Assembly: GCA_963281255.1 (NCBI GenBank)
Contig: OY725494.1
Span: 1,253,934-1,317,933, forward strand
From: Aphrocallistes beatrix
Lineage: Eukaryota; Porifera; Hexactinellida; Sceptrulophora; Aphrocallistidae
DNA length: 64,000 bases
Direction: 5' to 3'
The notes beneath the pieces are model-generated. The model worked only from the letters and a program-made list of their open reading frames with translations. It was not told where the DNA came from and did not search any database. A program made the position numbers and the translations under genes. Below are positions 46,229-56,942 of this stretch, in pieces (position 1 is the stretch's first letter; every line of letters begins with the position of its first letter).

Positions 46229-46654
46229 ACTTTCATTTGCGTTCTGTTGAACTAACCTCTAATAAGAGCATTAAAGAACGCTATTTCTGCAAAAACTGTA
46301 AGAATTAAAAGATATTTTATGCATTCTAGAATTGAGGCATATTAATAGTAGGAAAATAGATAGCGAAACTTTTAAAGCGTTTTTTTCATATTATAATTTG
46401 AAGCGATAGACCTCTCTTCAAACCAAAATATGAGAACATTAGTAGGATAGGGAGATAATTAAATTTAATTAACCTATTCTCCACATTATAATGATGAAAT
46501 CTAGTATACTGATTTCTAAAATTCGAACTGATTCTTGAGATATAATTAAAATTGGAAAAAATTGCCCCGAAAATCGTCAAAATCAGCGATCGACAGTCAT
46601 TTGAGTGAACAATTACATTTGGGTAGAGATTTGGATCGAACATGTAGGGTAACT
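46229..46654. other. AT-rich stretch, nothing recognised
   Basis: No motif or repeat was recognised. Confidence 0.4.
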
Positions 46655-46822
46655 CAGGCCCGGCGGAAGCAACTTTTTATTGGTCCGGCCATTGCCAAAG
46701 TTGGTCCGGCCATAGCGAAAGTTGGTCCGGCCAAAAGCAAATTTGCATATGAAAATAAGCCATAATGACATAAAATTGTTCCGGCCAAAGCCGGACCGGC
46801 CGGACCAGTTCCGTCGGCCCTG
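46655..46822. mobile_element. GGTCCGGCC-rich MITE with 5-bp duplication
   Basis: CAGGCCCGGCGGAA to TTCCGTCGGCCCTG, flanked by TAACT on both sides (46650-46654, 46823-46827). The interior has GTTGGTCCGGCCA repeats. Confidence 0.75.
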
Positions 46823-47061
46823 TAACTACACCATTGTTACTACTTCATAAATCAATAATAGAGAACATTCTAGAACATGTAATGCGACTGTAGAAAGTTA
46901 ATTCCATTCTTTTAATACGGGAGCGAAAAATCGAAATCTAATAATATCTGATGCGACCATTGGCTCGTGAGTTTTGACCATTTATGGATAAAGTTTGTGC
47001 AAACAACTCTCGAGGCCCCGAAATACTCCGAGGTCATATCTAAAATATTATTGATGACAGA

Positions 47062-47116
47062 ATCCTAACTATTAAAATTCGATTATTGTGTATCCTTACT
47101 ATTAAAACTCGATTAA
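47062..47116 (+). repeat. Two tandem orphan 5' ends of family A
   Basis: TCCTAACTATTAAAATTCG and then TCCTTACTATTAAAACTCG follow each other directly, both plus strand, in front of a TA tract. The next unit (A9) is in the opposite orientation, so neither has its own body. Confidence 0.65.
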
Positions 47117-47396
47117 TGTTTGTTTGTGTATATATATATATATATATATACAAGCGCGCTTCGCTTTCTTGCGCTGCGCGGCTGGCGGACACTGTGTCCG
47201 TCGGAGGCGCCCTGTGGGCGCCTGGGGTCACATTGATTAATTATAAGGGAGATAGCATCTCTAAATACGTCTGTTCTGTTATAATCGATATCGCACGAAA
47301 AATCACCCAATTTGTCAATTTTTAAAATTTTGATGCATAATGATGGCGTCATAGTCATCATTTTTTGATGATAGTTGTATCATATGATCAGGACAA

Positions 47397-48600
47397 TATG
47401 ATGCATGACCCCAAAGAAATTGCAAGAAATTGTTTTATTGCATTTTTCCGTTGTATCATGTCTTAGGAGTAACATACTAAAAGTTTACCGAAATCGGAGT
47501 ATCAGAAAGTGATTTGCTTGGGTGTTTTCTGCACCAAACCAAAGACCCAGTTGTGATAGAAAGCACTGGTTATAAAGTCATGATCGCGTTGTTCAATGCA
47601 AAACCTGGAGACAGTATTCGCGACTTGAGATACACTATCCTCTGCAAGAAAGTAAGTTCAGCCAAAAGCTTCGCTACACCCGAAAGACTGTCACCTACAG
47701 CCTCTTTTCACTCTCTGAGGTGCTATTTCCAGGGGATGATGTGGATGAGCACGGCTGATGGTATGGAGGTCACCGAATGGGGATGGAACTGCCAAGATAA
47801 CAGCCTAATCCCAGTCATGTTAGACAGTAATCCTGCACCCGATGCACTCCTGAAAATGATCCACTGGAACTATTCCACAGGCTATAATAGTCTCAGATAT
47901 TGCCACAGAAAACAAGGACTCAACTGTTTTCAAGCATGCGGACGATGCCAAGATAACAACATTGGCTATATGAAAGAAGGAATTGCATCGGATGATGAAA
48001 CCGAAGAAGAAATTGAAATGTGAGCATATCAATCCATCTATTTATCCATCTATGCCACCTAAATTTTCCATTCTTATGTTTCATAGGAATTAAAGGGACA
48101 AAATAAAAATTTATGCGTATGTTTACTGTTGAAAATATATGAATACCACCTGTCGCAAACCATAATAATTAAAACTAACGTTTAGACTATAAATATTAAG
48201 AAATTCGTACTCAGCAAACATAGCCGAGAAAAACAAGGGGTCACTCGATATGGTTTACACCAAATTTGGAGATCGGAAATTTTACATTCCAGGCTGTTGC
48301 GAGGGAGGGCCCAAAATTTTTTGCTCAAAATATAGTCAATATATATATCAAATTGCCGGAAATTACGAATATGACAATAAAAAAATGATTTGCAATCATT
48401 TGAAAGGTTAAACTCAGTTTTCAAAACCGGCGATTTCTATAGTCCGGGGTCGTGGCAAATCACTTTCCGATATTCCGATTTCGGTAAACTTTTAGTAGTA
48501 TGTTACTCCTAAAACATGATACAAAGGAAAAATGCAATAAAACAATTTATTGCAATTTTTGGGAGGTTAGGACTATTTGCTTCCTATTTTGACCTGACTA
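47397..48600 (+). mobile_element. TIR element encoding a cysteine-rich transposon protein fragment
   Basis: The ends begin ATCAGGACAA and close TTTGACCTGACTA. Longer imperfect inverted repeats extend inward (TGTATCATGTCTTAGGAGTA against its complement near 48500), about 110 bp in all. ATATG flanks both sides (47392-47396, 48601-48605). One continuous 169-codon frame fills the left half. The right half contains part of the hairpin arm also found in the bipartite TTAA elements (near 48330). Confidence 0.65.
47514..48023 (+). CDS. Transposon protein with eroded cysteine-rich domain
   Basis: The frame is open for 169 codons to TGA at 48021-48023; the only candidate start shown is a TTG, so the true start is unknown. 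Motifs are SLRCYFQGMMW, VTEWGWNCQD, LIPVMLDSNPAPDALLKMIH, RYCHRKQGLNCFQACGRCQD. This order is known to me from arthropod transposon proteins in which a W-G-W block is followed by a C-N-C-K-x-x-C / R-C-x-C-R-K-x-G-L-x-C / C-x-x-C metal-binding domain. Here the first cysteines are replaced (WNYST), so the metal site is incomplete. It is probably a captured C-terminal piece of a larger protein. No stop or frameshift is present inside it, which is unusual among the transposon genes in this window. Confidence 0.5.
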   Translation: MLGCFLHQTKDPVVIESTGYKVMIALFNAKPGDSIRDLRYTILCKKVSSAKSFATPERLSPTASFHSLRCYFQGMMWMSTADGMEVTEWGWNCQDNSLIPVMLDSNPAPDALLKMIHWNYSTGYNSLRYCHRKQGLNCFQACGRCQDNNIGYMKEGIASDDETEEEIEM

Positions 48601-48860
48601 ATATGTGAGGTATATCAATATACACATTCTCTTAAAATTTCAGGCTTCTATCTCCTAAAATGGCTGAGTTATGGTAAAAAAAATGAAATTTCTAATTGTA
48701 AAAAAGGTGACAATGACGTCATAATTCCATGATGAGTAGATATTTTCGTCTGAGGTTAGAACTTACTGGAGCCATAGCCAAAAAACTCCCACATGCCAAA
48801 AATCAGCTTTCTGTGCCTGGCAATTTCTTCAATCAATTCGTCGAGTTTTAATAGTAAGGA

Positions 48861-49095
48861 TATATATATATATATATATATATATCTGTAACGAATTGAT
48901 TGAAGAAACTGTAAGGCCCAGAAAGCTGATTTTTGGCATGTGGGAGTCTTTTGGCTATGGCTCCACTAATTTCTGAGCTCAAAGCAAAATGTCGACTCAT
49001 CATGGAATTATGACGTCATTGTCTCATTTTCAAAAGTTAAGCAATACAGTTATTCGAGCATAACTCCGTCATTATTGGAGATAGAGGCTGAGATT
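48861..49095 (+). mobile_element. Helitron-like repeat family A, copy A11 (5' part only)
   Basis: A TA tract and the body from GTAACGAATTGATTGAAG follow. It is cut at 49096 by a bipartite TTAA module. It faces copy A9 head to head across the TA tract. Confidence 0.7.
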
Positions 49096-49716
49096 TTAAG
49101 GTTGGTGTTTCCCATGCGAAACTTGTTTTTTATTAAAAATGTGCCCAAATGCTTTTTTATCATTTTTAGATCCTTATAGGGGTTCTAAACAATAATCCCG
49201 ATTTTTACAACTCCAGCCCCAATATTTCGCCACTTTGAGCCACTTGTATCACCTGGTGTCGCTCTAAAAACGACAAATTAAAAATGCGAAATGTCCCACA
49301 GCTCTAACTTCTTTAAACAGTGCCAGATCATCTTTTTAATGCTAAGTTCATGCTCAGCACTAGATTTGCAGCAATTTGATATATATATTGACCATATTTG
49401 GAAACATTTTTGTTTGACCGTGCCTAGCAACGGCCAGCAATTTTTTAACATTCCTGACCGTTGCTAGGAAAAGGCAAACATAAATATTTCGAAATATGAT
49501 CAATATATATATCAAATTGCTAGAAATTTAGTGCTGAGTACGAATTCATTATTAAAATAACGACCTGGCATAGTCAAATAAAGTTATAGGTATGGGATTT
49601 CGGCGAAAACTATCGGACATTGTCATTTTTGGGCCTCCAGTGATAACTGTCAACTTTTTACACTTTTGAAGGTGTCATGATGTGAAAATATTTGATATGT
49701 CATATTTTGAAGTCAA
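49096..49716 (+). mobile_element. Module 2 of the bipartite TTAA element (solo)
   Basis: TTAAGGTTGGTGTTTCCC to ATATTTTGAAGTCAA, with the hairpin at about 49370-49540. Confidence 0.65.
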
Positions 49717-49871
49717 CATTAATTCCTACCACTGGATGGTCATTTCTACAATTGGAACAAATATCTCAGAAGTTGAGATATATGATTGCGTATTTATAGC
49801 TGTTTCCCAAATGTGAAACATCAAATTTCAAGTCTTATTTGCACACCAAACATATCAATTCATCTTAAATT

Positions 49872-50249
49872 GTGAAAGTCGTAAAGCAATATGTTATAAA
49901 TTGCTGTGGAGTATTTGCCATAGCATATGTGACAGCTTTTTCTTTTGGCATAGATCCTGGGAAACTAGTCTTTAATCAGGCGAGCATGCGAAAACTTATA
50001 GAAAGGTGTCTTAAAATGAACACTTTACACTGTTCCCAGTTAATCGAGAACGACGAAAAATGCAAGACGAAAATCAACCTATCAATTTATTGCAGCAAGA
50101 TGCCAGAGATTATTCCCATGATAGAATGCTGCTCCTGTCGAGAATGGTATCACGTTACCGCAGGTGTCTCCATAACTTGCGATCAAATGAAAGACATATC
50201 TTTCATTTGGAAATGTGACAGATGTTCTACATTGCATGAATTCACCTGA
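49872..50249 (+). pseudogene. Ulp1-like protease C-terminus with PHD-type finger (transposon-derived)
   Basis: The frame contains CCGVFAIAYVTAFSFGIDP followed by MRKLIERCL, the catalytic-cysteine segment of transposon-borne SENP/Ulp1-like proteases (usually D-C-G-x-F-A-I-A). Here CCG replaces DCG. Then comes a PHD-like finger: YCSKMPEI, ECCSCREWYH, W-K-C-D-R-C. The start shown is not an ATG (GTG), and the upstream part of the protease (histidine and aspartate) is absent. It ends at TGA 50247-50249. It belongs to the class of large transposon proteins that combine a C48-type peptidase with a PHD finger. It is truncated and probably inactive. Confidence 0.5.
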
Positions 50250-51323
50250 TCAAGGACTGTTGTCTCTAGTATATTAGATTTCATAATCCGACATCTGGAT
50301 AATATAGAAGTTTTATATTAACCAATACTATTATTTATCCCATTAGCATCAGATAGTGTAAATCTGTATCGTATAATCCGACTTTTTTATTCATTTCCCG
50401 AGTATTATCTATCCAGGTTCTACTGTATGAATAAATATTTTATTATAAGAAAATGGAATATAAAAGTAGTAAATCTAGATCTGTTGTTGTCTAAAATTCT
50501 TCTGAAATTTTTCTCGAGACATCATCCAACTTCTGAAATCCGCGTACCCTGAGTGTGTCAAGTTTTCATCCGCACACCCAAATTTTACATTCCCCCTTAG
50601 ATTTTCCTTCATATACCCAGCTCCCGTTTGGTCTTGATTCAATGCACTGTGTAATTATTTCCAAATGCTCCTCTGGGTGCGCAGTGTGCACCCATATTAA
50701 AGCCTAGCTTGTGTATATCTAATAGCTGATGGGATCCAAATCAAACCATTTTTCCGATTTAAGTACTGAGATCATGGCTGTATCAAACCATTTTCCGATT
50801 AAAGTACTGAGATCATTGCTGTATCAAATCATTTTAAGTCGGCAAAATCAACTAAATGAGTTGTTTATACCCAAGTCATATGAAAATGAGTTGTTTAAAC
50901 CAATTCATTTGTGACGAATGGCTCATTTCGAAAATGGTTGAGTTGTAGACAGCTCATTTTTTTTAATGAGTTGAAGGTTGATTCTAAGCAAAAATATTGA
51001 AGGAGTTGGTAGAGGAAGTTTCCATGAAAAATGAGTTATCAACTGAGTTGATACAGCCCTGACTAAGATAATCCGGAATGCAGTATTCCGTAAATTAGAT
51101 ATCTATAATTCTGAAATGGAATATTTCGTAAACTCAAATTCCGCAAACGTTCCGTCAAGTTCCGTAAATTAGTTACTCCGATTTCATGGAATGGTTCCGT
51201 TCCGTGAATTGGGTATGTCCTATCTTTGCTCCCATGGGGATAATTAGTTTAAAATGAAGTGTTTTTCAAAATATTAATCTACTACGTACTATAATACAGG
51301 CATTGTAGTAGACTGTACTATTT
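50250..51323. other. Non-coding stretch with short repeats
   Basis: About 50735-50830 holds a tandem duplication (CTGTATCAAACCATTTTCCG). With the inverted GAGTTGATACAGCC near 51040 it looks like a MITE of about 300 bp. About 51065-51215 repeats TTCCGTAAATTAG-like motifs. No gene is seen. Confidence 0.4.
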
Positions 51324-51375
51324 TCCTTACTATTAAAACTCGATTAATGTTTGTGTATGTATGTGTATATATATA

Positions 51376-52130
51376 CAGGGTGTAACAAAAGTCTTGGCCG
51401 GTTGTATTATAGCATACAACAATAATATTTTTTGTTTGTATTGTCTCGAATTACTTAATAACAAAATATCCACTATTTTCTACGACTAATTTACCCTATT
51501 AGGGAAAAATTAGCAACCATGTTTTCAAGCAGGGTAGGTTGGATCTCCGTCCATACCTTTTTACGGTTAGAAATTATATCTCCGATCCTCATTTCATCTA
51601 ATCGTTCATACAAAATTCCCCAGAGATCTCGGCCAAAATCCTTTGTTCCAAACTCGAATAAACCTTGCTGAAGCCTTTCAGCAGTTCCTTTTCGTGTTAG
51701 GCCTCCTTCTACCATTCTAATTTCTTTACAGCGGACTTCAATTCCAAGATCGCCGACATTAATCTTATCAGGAAAAAGTGATGTTCAAAAAAATAAACCT
51801 GAAAGTACTAAAGATGTGATCTAGTTAAAATCAGCCTACCATTTAAATTGCATATCTATATAGTAACTAATTGCGATGTAGTAGTACTCTAGATCAGGGC
51901 CGGCGCCACTGGTCCGGTTGGTCCGGTTTTAACCGGACAACTTTTCAAAAGTGCCCCAGGTTGGTCATGATAAACCGGACAACTTTACAAAAGTAGTAAG
52001 GTCGGTAAAGTAAAAACCGGACCACTTCTAAAACCGTGGCGCCGGCGCTGTAGATACTATGATAGAAGGTACTCGTAAAGAATGAATACTAATTAGATTC
52101 ACAACCGGCCAAGACTTTTGTTACACCCTG
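51376..52130 (-). mobile_element. Tc1/mariner-type remnant in a TA tract
   Basis: CAGGGTGTAACAAAAGTCTT and AAGACTTTTGTTACACCCTG are perfect inverted ends flanked by TA. A minus-strand frame at 51491-51715 (RDLWGILYERL; VWTEIQPTLLENMVANF) resembles the C-terminal helix of a Tc1-like transposase. It carries the short MITE at 51896-52050. It is related to 35269-36023. Confidence 0.65.
51896..52050. mobile_element. CAGGGCCGGCGCCACTGG-ended MITE with 5-bp duplication
   Basis: CAGGGCCGGCGCCAC to GTGGCGCCGGCGCTG, flanked by TAGAT at 51891-51895 and 52051-52055. The interior repeats AACCGGACAACTT. Confidence 0.8.
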
Positions 52131-52627
52131 TATATATATATGTAACGAATTGATTGAAGAAACTACGAGGTAGAGGAAGCTGATTTTTGGAATGTAGGAG
52201 TCTTTTGGCTATGGCTCCAGTCAGTTCTGAGCTCAGACGAGAATGTCGACTAACCATGGAATTATGACGTCATTGTCACCCTTTTTATAATTAGAAATTT
52301 CAGTTTTTCGACTATAACTCAGCCATTTAGGCGATAGAAAGCTGAAATTTTAATAGAATGTGTATATTAATATACCACACATATGATTTAACTATCATCA
52401 AAAAATGAAGACTCATCACTCTGTTATAACGTCATCATTACGCATCAAAATTTTTAAAATTGACACATTTCGTGATTTTTCTTGCGATATCGATTATAGC
52501 AGTAGGTCAGGCGTATTTAGGGATGTTATCTCCCTTATAATTAATCATTGTGACCCCAAGCGACCGCAGTGCAACTCCTGCGGACACAAAGTGTCTGCCA
52601 GCCGCGCAGCGAAAGCAAGCGTGCTTG

Positions 52628-53128
52628 TAAATTTTAAATCAAAATTATTTTGACGCACCTTTTACAGAGGGTTTCTCAGTGTTTTTCTTCAAATTTTACT
52701 TCGATTTTTTACATGTTTCAATAAAAATTTCGAAAGCTCAATTATTTCAAAAATTCGATAATGATCTAAAAAAGAAAGTGATGAAATTTATGGGAGAGCG
52801 CATGTTATTGCAGATAAATGAAGCAAAAGTGATTAATCTTTTAGCATCGATTCAATTTTTTCATTAAGGAATATTTGCAAGAAAAATTGGCAAAATTCGA
52901 CCTTCGTAAACTCCTTCAATATAATTCTGAAGAATTTAACCCCTAAAAATCTTAGAGGCTTTATTTTTACAAAATAGCGAGAACCTCTCGATACATTTTG
53001 TTAAAATTTCCTGTGTCTTTTCTGTTTACGGCTCTACCAGTCGAATTGACCATAATAGATTCTTCCGAAATGTAATTGGGATATTTGATTGATAAGTGGT
53101 TAACCATTTACATCTTTTCATCCACATA
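52628..53128. other. AT-rich stretch, nothing recognised
   Basis: The short frame at 52679-52867 has no recognisable motif. Confidence 0.4.
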
Positions 53129-54460
53129 CAGTCTGTCCCATAAAAAACTGGAATCAACAAAGTGTATGACATTCAAAAGTTAGCTATTATTAAGAAAGTT
53201 GGTTACAAAACAAGTGTAGTAAAACCATTCATTATCAATATTTTATTGTATAAGCATTGTTTTCTAATACTAGATTACACATTTTGGGCATTGAGTTCCA
53301 ATAGAAATGTAAGAAAAATCAATCTATCCCGACCCAGACATTGGTCAATTCAACTATTAGCTCCTTTTTAGTTTTTGGTTTGCTTTGATTAGCTCTAACT
53401 TGATCCAGGCGAATAAGTTCTCCATAGGGTTCAAGTCTGGACTTTGACTTGGCCAGTCAATCCTATTTTTGTCCATAAATTGTCCATCCAAGCCTTAGTA
53501 TTCTTCGCAGTGTGTTTCGGATCGTTGTCTTGCACAATAAACCATTCATCCTGGTGAAAAACCTTGGCCTGCTCTAATAAACTCCTCTAGGATCTTGACA
53601 AACAATAATACAGCAGTTAAATTCTCATCGAAAATACACAATGAGAACGTTCCAATAGAAGAAAACCCAGCCCAAATATTGATCTTCTTAGTGTGCTTGA
53701 CCGTTGTAGTGTGTCTAACTGAATCCCCTTTGGTCCACATCCTAATTCTACCCTGCGATACCCAGATCGAGGCTTCATCGGCAAATATTGCATGTTGCCA
53801 ATCTTTGTCGACATGTTCCTGAGCCCAATGGATTCGTTTGAGGCGATTCGTTTCTGATAACAATGGCACGCTGATGGAGTATGGTTTCGTATAGTCCAAT
53901 TTCTTCAGGCATCGTGCTACAGTATTTTTCGAGGTTTTAACTGGACACTTCTGAGCAATAGCGCGGAGGGAAATCCAAGGTTTCCTTCTAATTTGCTGTG
54001 CAACGCTATTTGCAATCAACGGGAGTGTTTTAGGTGGTCTTTCACTTCCTATTTTACGATTGTAGAACCAATTGTGTTTCAGCTTTGAAATGAGAGTATA
54101 CACAGTGGATACAGAAACAACGACAATGCGAGATACTTCCTTAGGTGAATGTTTCTTGCCTTCCGAAAGTGATATTGCATGGTTCCCTTCTCGATCTGAG
54201 ACATGCTGAAGCAATACAAGGTAGGATTAATGAATAAATCATAAATTATAACAAAGACTACAAATATGATTGCGTCATCATGACGTCATCATTATTTTTT
54301 GTATTATCATTCACTTAGAATTAAGATTCAGCAAATTCACTAAGGCTTATAATATCAATAGTAATTAATTGTATTACATAATCTCTAGGCTTATCTTTTA
54401 ACTGAGGAAATTGGATTGGTTGATTTTTAATAGAATTCCAGTTTTTTATTGGACATACTG
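53129..54460 (-). mobile_element. Tc1-like transposon, near full length
   Basis: The inverted ends are CAGTCTGTCCCATAAAAAAC and GTTTTTTATTGGACATACTG. TA precedes the left end; the right flank is TT, so the duplication has decayed. The element is about 1.33 kb, a normal Tc1 size, with one transposase on the minus strand. Confidence 0.8.
53340..54214 (-). pseudogene. Tc1-like DDE transposase, frameshifted near the C-terminus
   Basis: The 222-residue frame 54214-53546 has two helix-turn-helix regions (KKHSPKEVSRIVVVSVSTVY; RRKPWISLRAIAQ) and then the first catalytic aspartate in HAIFADEASIWVS. It ends prematurely after QGFSPG. In another frame the rest is present: VQDNDPKHTAK with the second aspartate. 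After a second shift SQSPDLNPMENLFAWIK gives the third acidic residue in the Tc1 spacing. All catalytic residues exist but not in a single frame. There is no ATG-supported evidence for the exact start; 54214 gives a complete first helix. Confidence 0.75.
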
Positions 54461-54574
54461 TTGAAATTGTCCAATATACGCCTATTTTTGCAATTTTATA
54501 GGTGCAACCATTGAATTTTCATTTTAGGTAGCAAGTTATATTAGAAAATGAATTTATGTGATCCTTTTTTAAGT

Positions 54575-54855
54575 TTTTTGATGAGTCATCATTTTTTGAT
54601 GATAGTTGCTTCATATGTGGAGTATATTAATATACACATTTTATTAAAATTTCAGCCTTCTATCACATAAAATGGCAGAGTTATAGTCGAAAAACTGAAA
54701 TTTCTAATTATAAAAAAGGTGACAACGACGCCATAATTCCATGAAGAGTAGACATTTTCATCTGAGCTCAGAACTTAGTGGAGCCATAGCCAAAAGGCCA
54801 AAAATCAGCTTTCTATGCCCGGCAGTTTCTTCAATCAATTCGTTACAGATATATA
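54575..54855 (-). mobile_element. Helitron-like repeat family A, copy A13 (partial)
   Basis: From GATGAGTCATCATTTTTTG to CAATCAATTCGTTACAG. The 3' GC block is missing. A palindromic MITE follows in the TA tract. Confidence 0.65.
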
Positions 54856-55332
54856 CACTGCCTGAACAAAAGTATTCGTACACCCCATAATGCCCCATAC
54901 AAATAGTTATAATACTGATTTATTTAGAGAGTCAAGGTATTTAATTGGTATGAGATACGCTTAATTTAACTTCAAATTCGAATTCTCCATATTCGAATTA
55001 CTCACTTTTTAATCTTTCAACTTGTTTACACTCCCACAAGGATAAAAATTTTCAAACGGTGCCACCTCATACCACCAATGCCATCATATACAATGGTGAT
55101 CACTCGCGACATGTGGCATAGGAAAGCAAATACTGAAAAAACTTAATCTTGAAGAAGAGTAATTAAGTTGAAATCTTATAAAGTTGGTAATTTGAATGGG
55201 GAGAATTCGAATTTGAAGCCAAATTGAGTGTATCTCTTACCAATTAAAAACATTGACTCGCTAAATAAATCAGTATTATAACTATTTGTATGGGGAATTA
55301 TGGGGTGTACGAATACTTTTGTTCAGTCAGTG
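54856..55332. mobile_element. ~477-bp palindromic TA-flanked MITE (copy 2)
   Basis: CACTGCCTGAACAAAAGTAT to ACTTTTGTTCAGTCAGTG, flanked by TA. Arms match almost to the centre (about 55090). No coding capacity. Confidence 0.75.
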
Positions 55333-55335
55333 TAT

Positions 55336-55675
55336 ATATTTCAGTTTTTCGACCATAACTCAGGCATTATAGGAGATAGAAGGCTGAAATTTTAATAGAA
55401 TCTTTCTACTAACATGTCCCACATATGATGCAACTATCATCAAAAAATGATGACTCATCACTTTGCTATGACGTCATCATTATACATCAAAATTTTTAAA
55501 ATTGACAAATTTTGTGTTTTTTCGAGTGATATCGATTTTAATACTAAGATGGACATATTTAGAGATTATATCTCCCTTATAATTAACCAATGTCACCTAC
55601 AGGCGACCGAAGGGAGCCTCCGGCGGACACAAAGTGTCCGCTAGCCGCGCAGCGCAAGCAAGCGAAGCGCGCTTG
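55336..55675 (+). mobile_element. Helitron-like repeat family A, copy A14 (3' part)
   Basis: It begins inside the body (TTTCAGTTTTTCGACC) and ends AAGCGCGCTTG then T. The orientation is opposite to A13 across the MITE. Confidence 0.7.
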
Positions 55676-55914
55676 TTTTAATAAAACCGTCAGAAAATAA
55701 AATTTGCAAACAAGCTTGTTTTCGACATTTACGCTTTTATCCACCAAGCCCGTTTGGCTACTTTTGAGATGACAAAGTTTTACTTGTATCAGTAACTGGA
55801 AATGATATTTCTCGTAAATTTCAACCTTCAATATTTTTGTAATACGAGGACTTGTATACAATTATAGGGTTATAATTATTCAATATTTCCTGAGTTTTTG
55901 AACCTAAAAATACT

Positions 55915-55972
55915 CCAAGCGAGCTTTGCTAGCTTGCGCTGGTCGGCTGACGGACACTGACCGACATGTATA
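55915..55972 (-). repeat. Decayed 3' end of a family A/B element
   Basis: CCAAGCGAGCTTTGCTAGC, then GCGCTGGTCGGCTGACGGACAC, is a mutated version of the GC-rich 3' block. No body is recognisable. Confidence 0.4.
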
Positions 55973-56448
55973 CAGTACCCAGACAAAAGTATTTGCACAT
56001 TTCATTATCTCACGTTGATTTAATACTAAATGGGTCTTTTCATGAAAATTAAAACTCCGAAACGGTAAGTGATACAACTAATCGGGTTTCAGATTCGAAA
56101 TCTTCGCATTCGAATTAGTTATTGTAGGATATTTCTAATAAATTATTAATTCCCAATGTTTTCAAATTCTCAATCACTGCCACCTTGTGCCACATATGTC
56201 CCTTTTTATCACTATACATTATGGTGATGTATTACCGCTTGTGTCACAGGTTGATAATTTACTCATTGGGTTGAGCAATTTATTAGAAATATCCTACAAT
56301 AACTAATTCGAATGCGAAGATTTCGGATATGAAACCCGATTAGTTGTATCACTTACCGTTTCGGAGTTTTAATCTTCATGAATAGACCCATTTAGTATTA
56401 AATCAACGTGAGATAATGAAGAGTGCAAATACTTTTGTCTGGGTACTG
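55973..56448. mobile_element. ~476-bp palindromic TA-flanked MITE (copy 3, variant ends)
   Basis: CAGTACCCAGACAAAAGTAT to ACTTTTGTCTGGGTACTG, flanked by TA. Arms are near perfect, for example CATTATCTCACGTTGATTTA. Confidence 0.75.
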
Positions 56449-56938
56449 TATATATATATACTAGATTGCGTAAATTAGCTGTGTTATGCTGTCACAAATT
56501 GTTGGAGATTGAATAATTGGCGAAAAAAACCGCTTCCAAGTTGTTGCTCTATGTGACTATTTTAGCAAATTGAAATGTCTTCTCCCAAAAAGGCTTTTTT
56601 ATATTTACATTCTGTCCATACCACCGAATGTTGATTTAATATAAATACTTAATATCAGAATGCATTTTAGCTACAATTTAGGGTTGCGAAAAGAATGTCA
56701 ATTTGATAATATTTACCCTCTATATCAGTAGTGGGCAGCATTTCGATTAATTAAGTATGCCCCAAATCTGTCAGTATTTGCTTGCCCAAACACAATGAAG
56801 TTGCATGAACGGAAAGATTTTTGAATTATATAACGCAAAACTAGCGTTTGCAATCCCGAGATTCCGAGATCCCGATATATCTTAAACTTGGATTGAATAT
56901 TTATAACAGGAACCCTGATACCCTCCTAATAATGAATG
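56449..56938. other. AT-rich stretch, nothing recognised
   Basis: No supported feature. Confidence 0.4.
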
Positions 56939-56942
56939 TCAA

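Larger units (their letters stand above)
47151..48860 (-). mobile_element. Helitron-like repeat family A, copy A9, split by a 1.2-kb element
   Basis: The left part 47151-47396 (3' end and hairpin) and the right part 48601-48860 (to AATAGTAAGGA) join into one body once 47397-48600 is removed. The TA tract normally next to the 5' end is missing. Confidence 0.75.
51324..52627 (+). mobile_element. Helitron-like repeat family A, copy A12, split by a Tc1-like element
   Basis: TCCTTACTATTAAAACTCG at the left, the body from GTAACGAATTGATTGAAG at 52141, and 3' end GCGTGCTTG then T. The 755-bp element at 51376-52130 occupies its TA tract. Confidence 0.75.
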
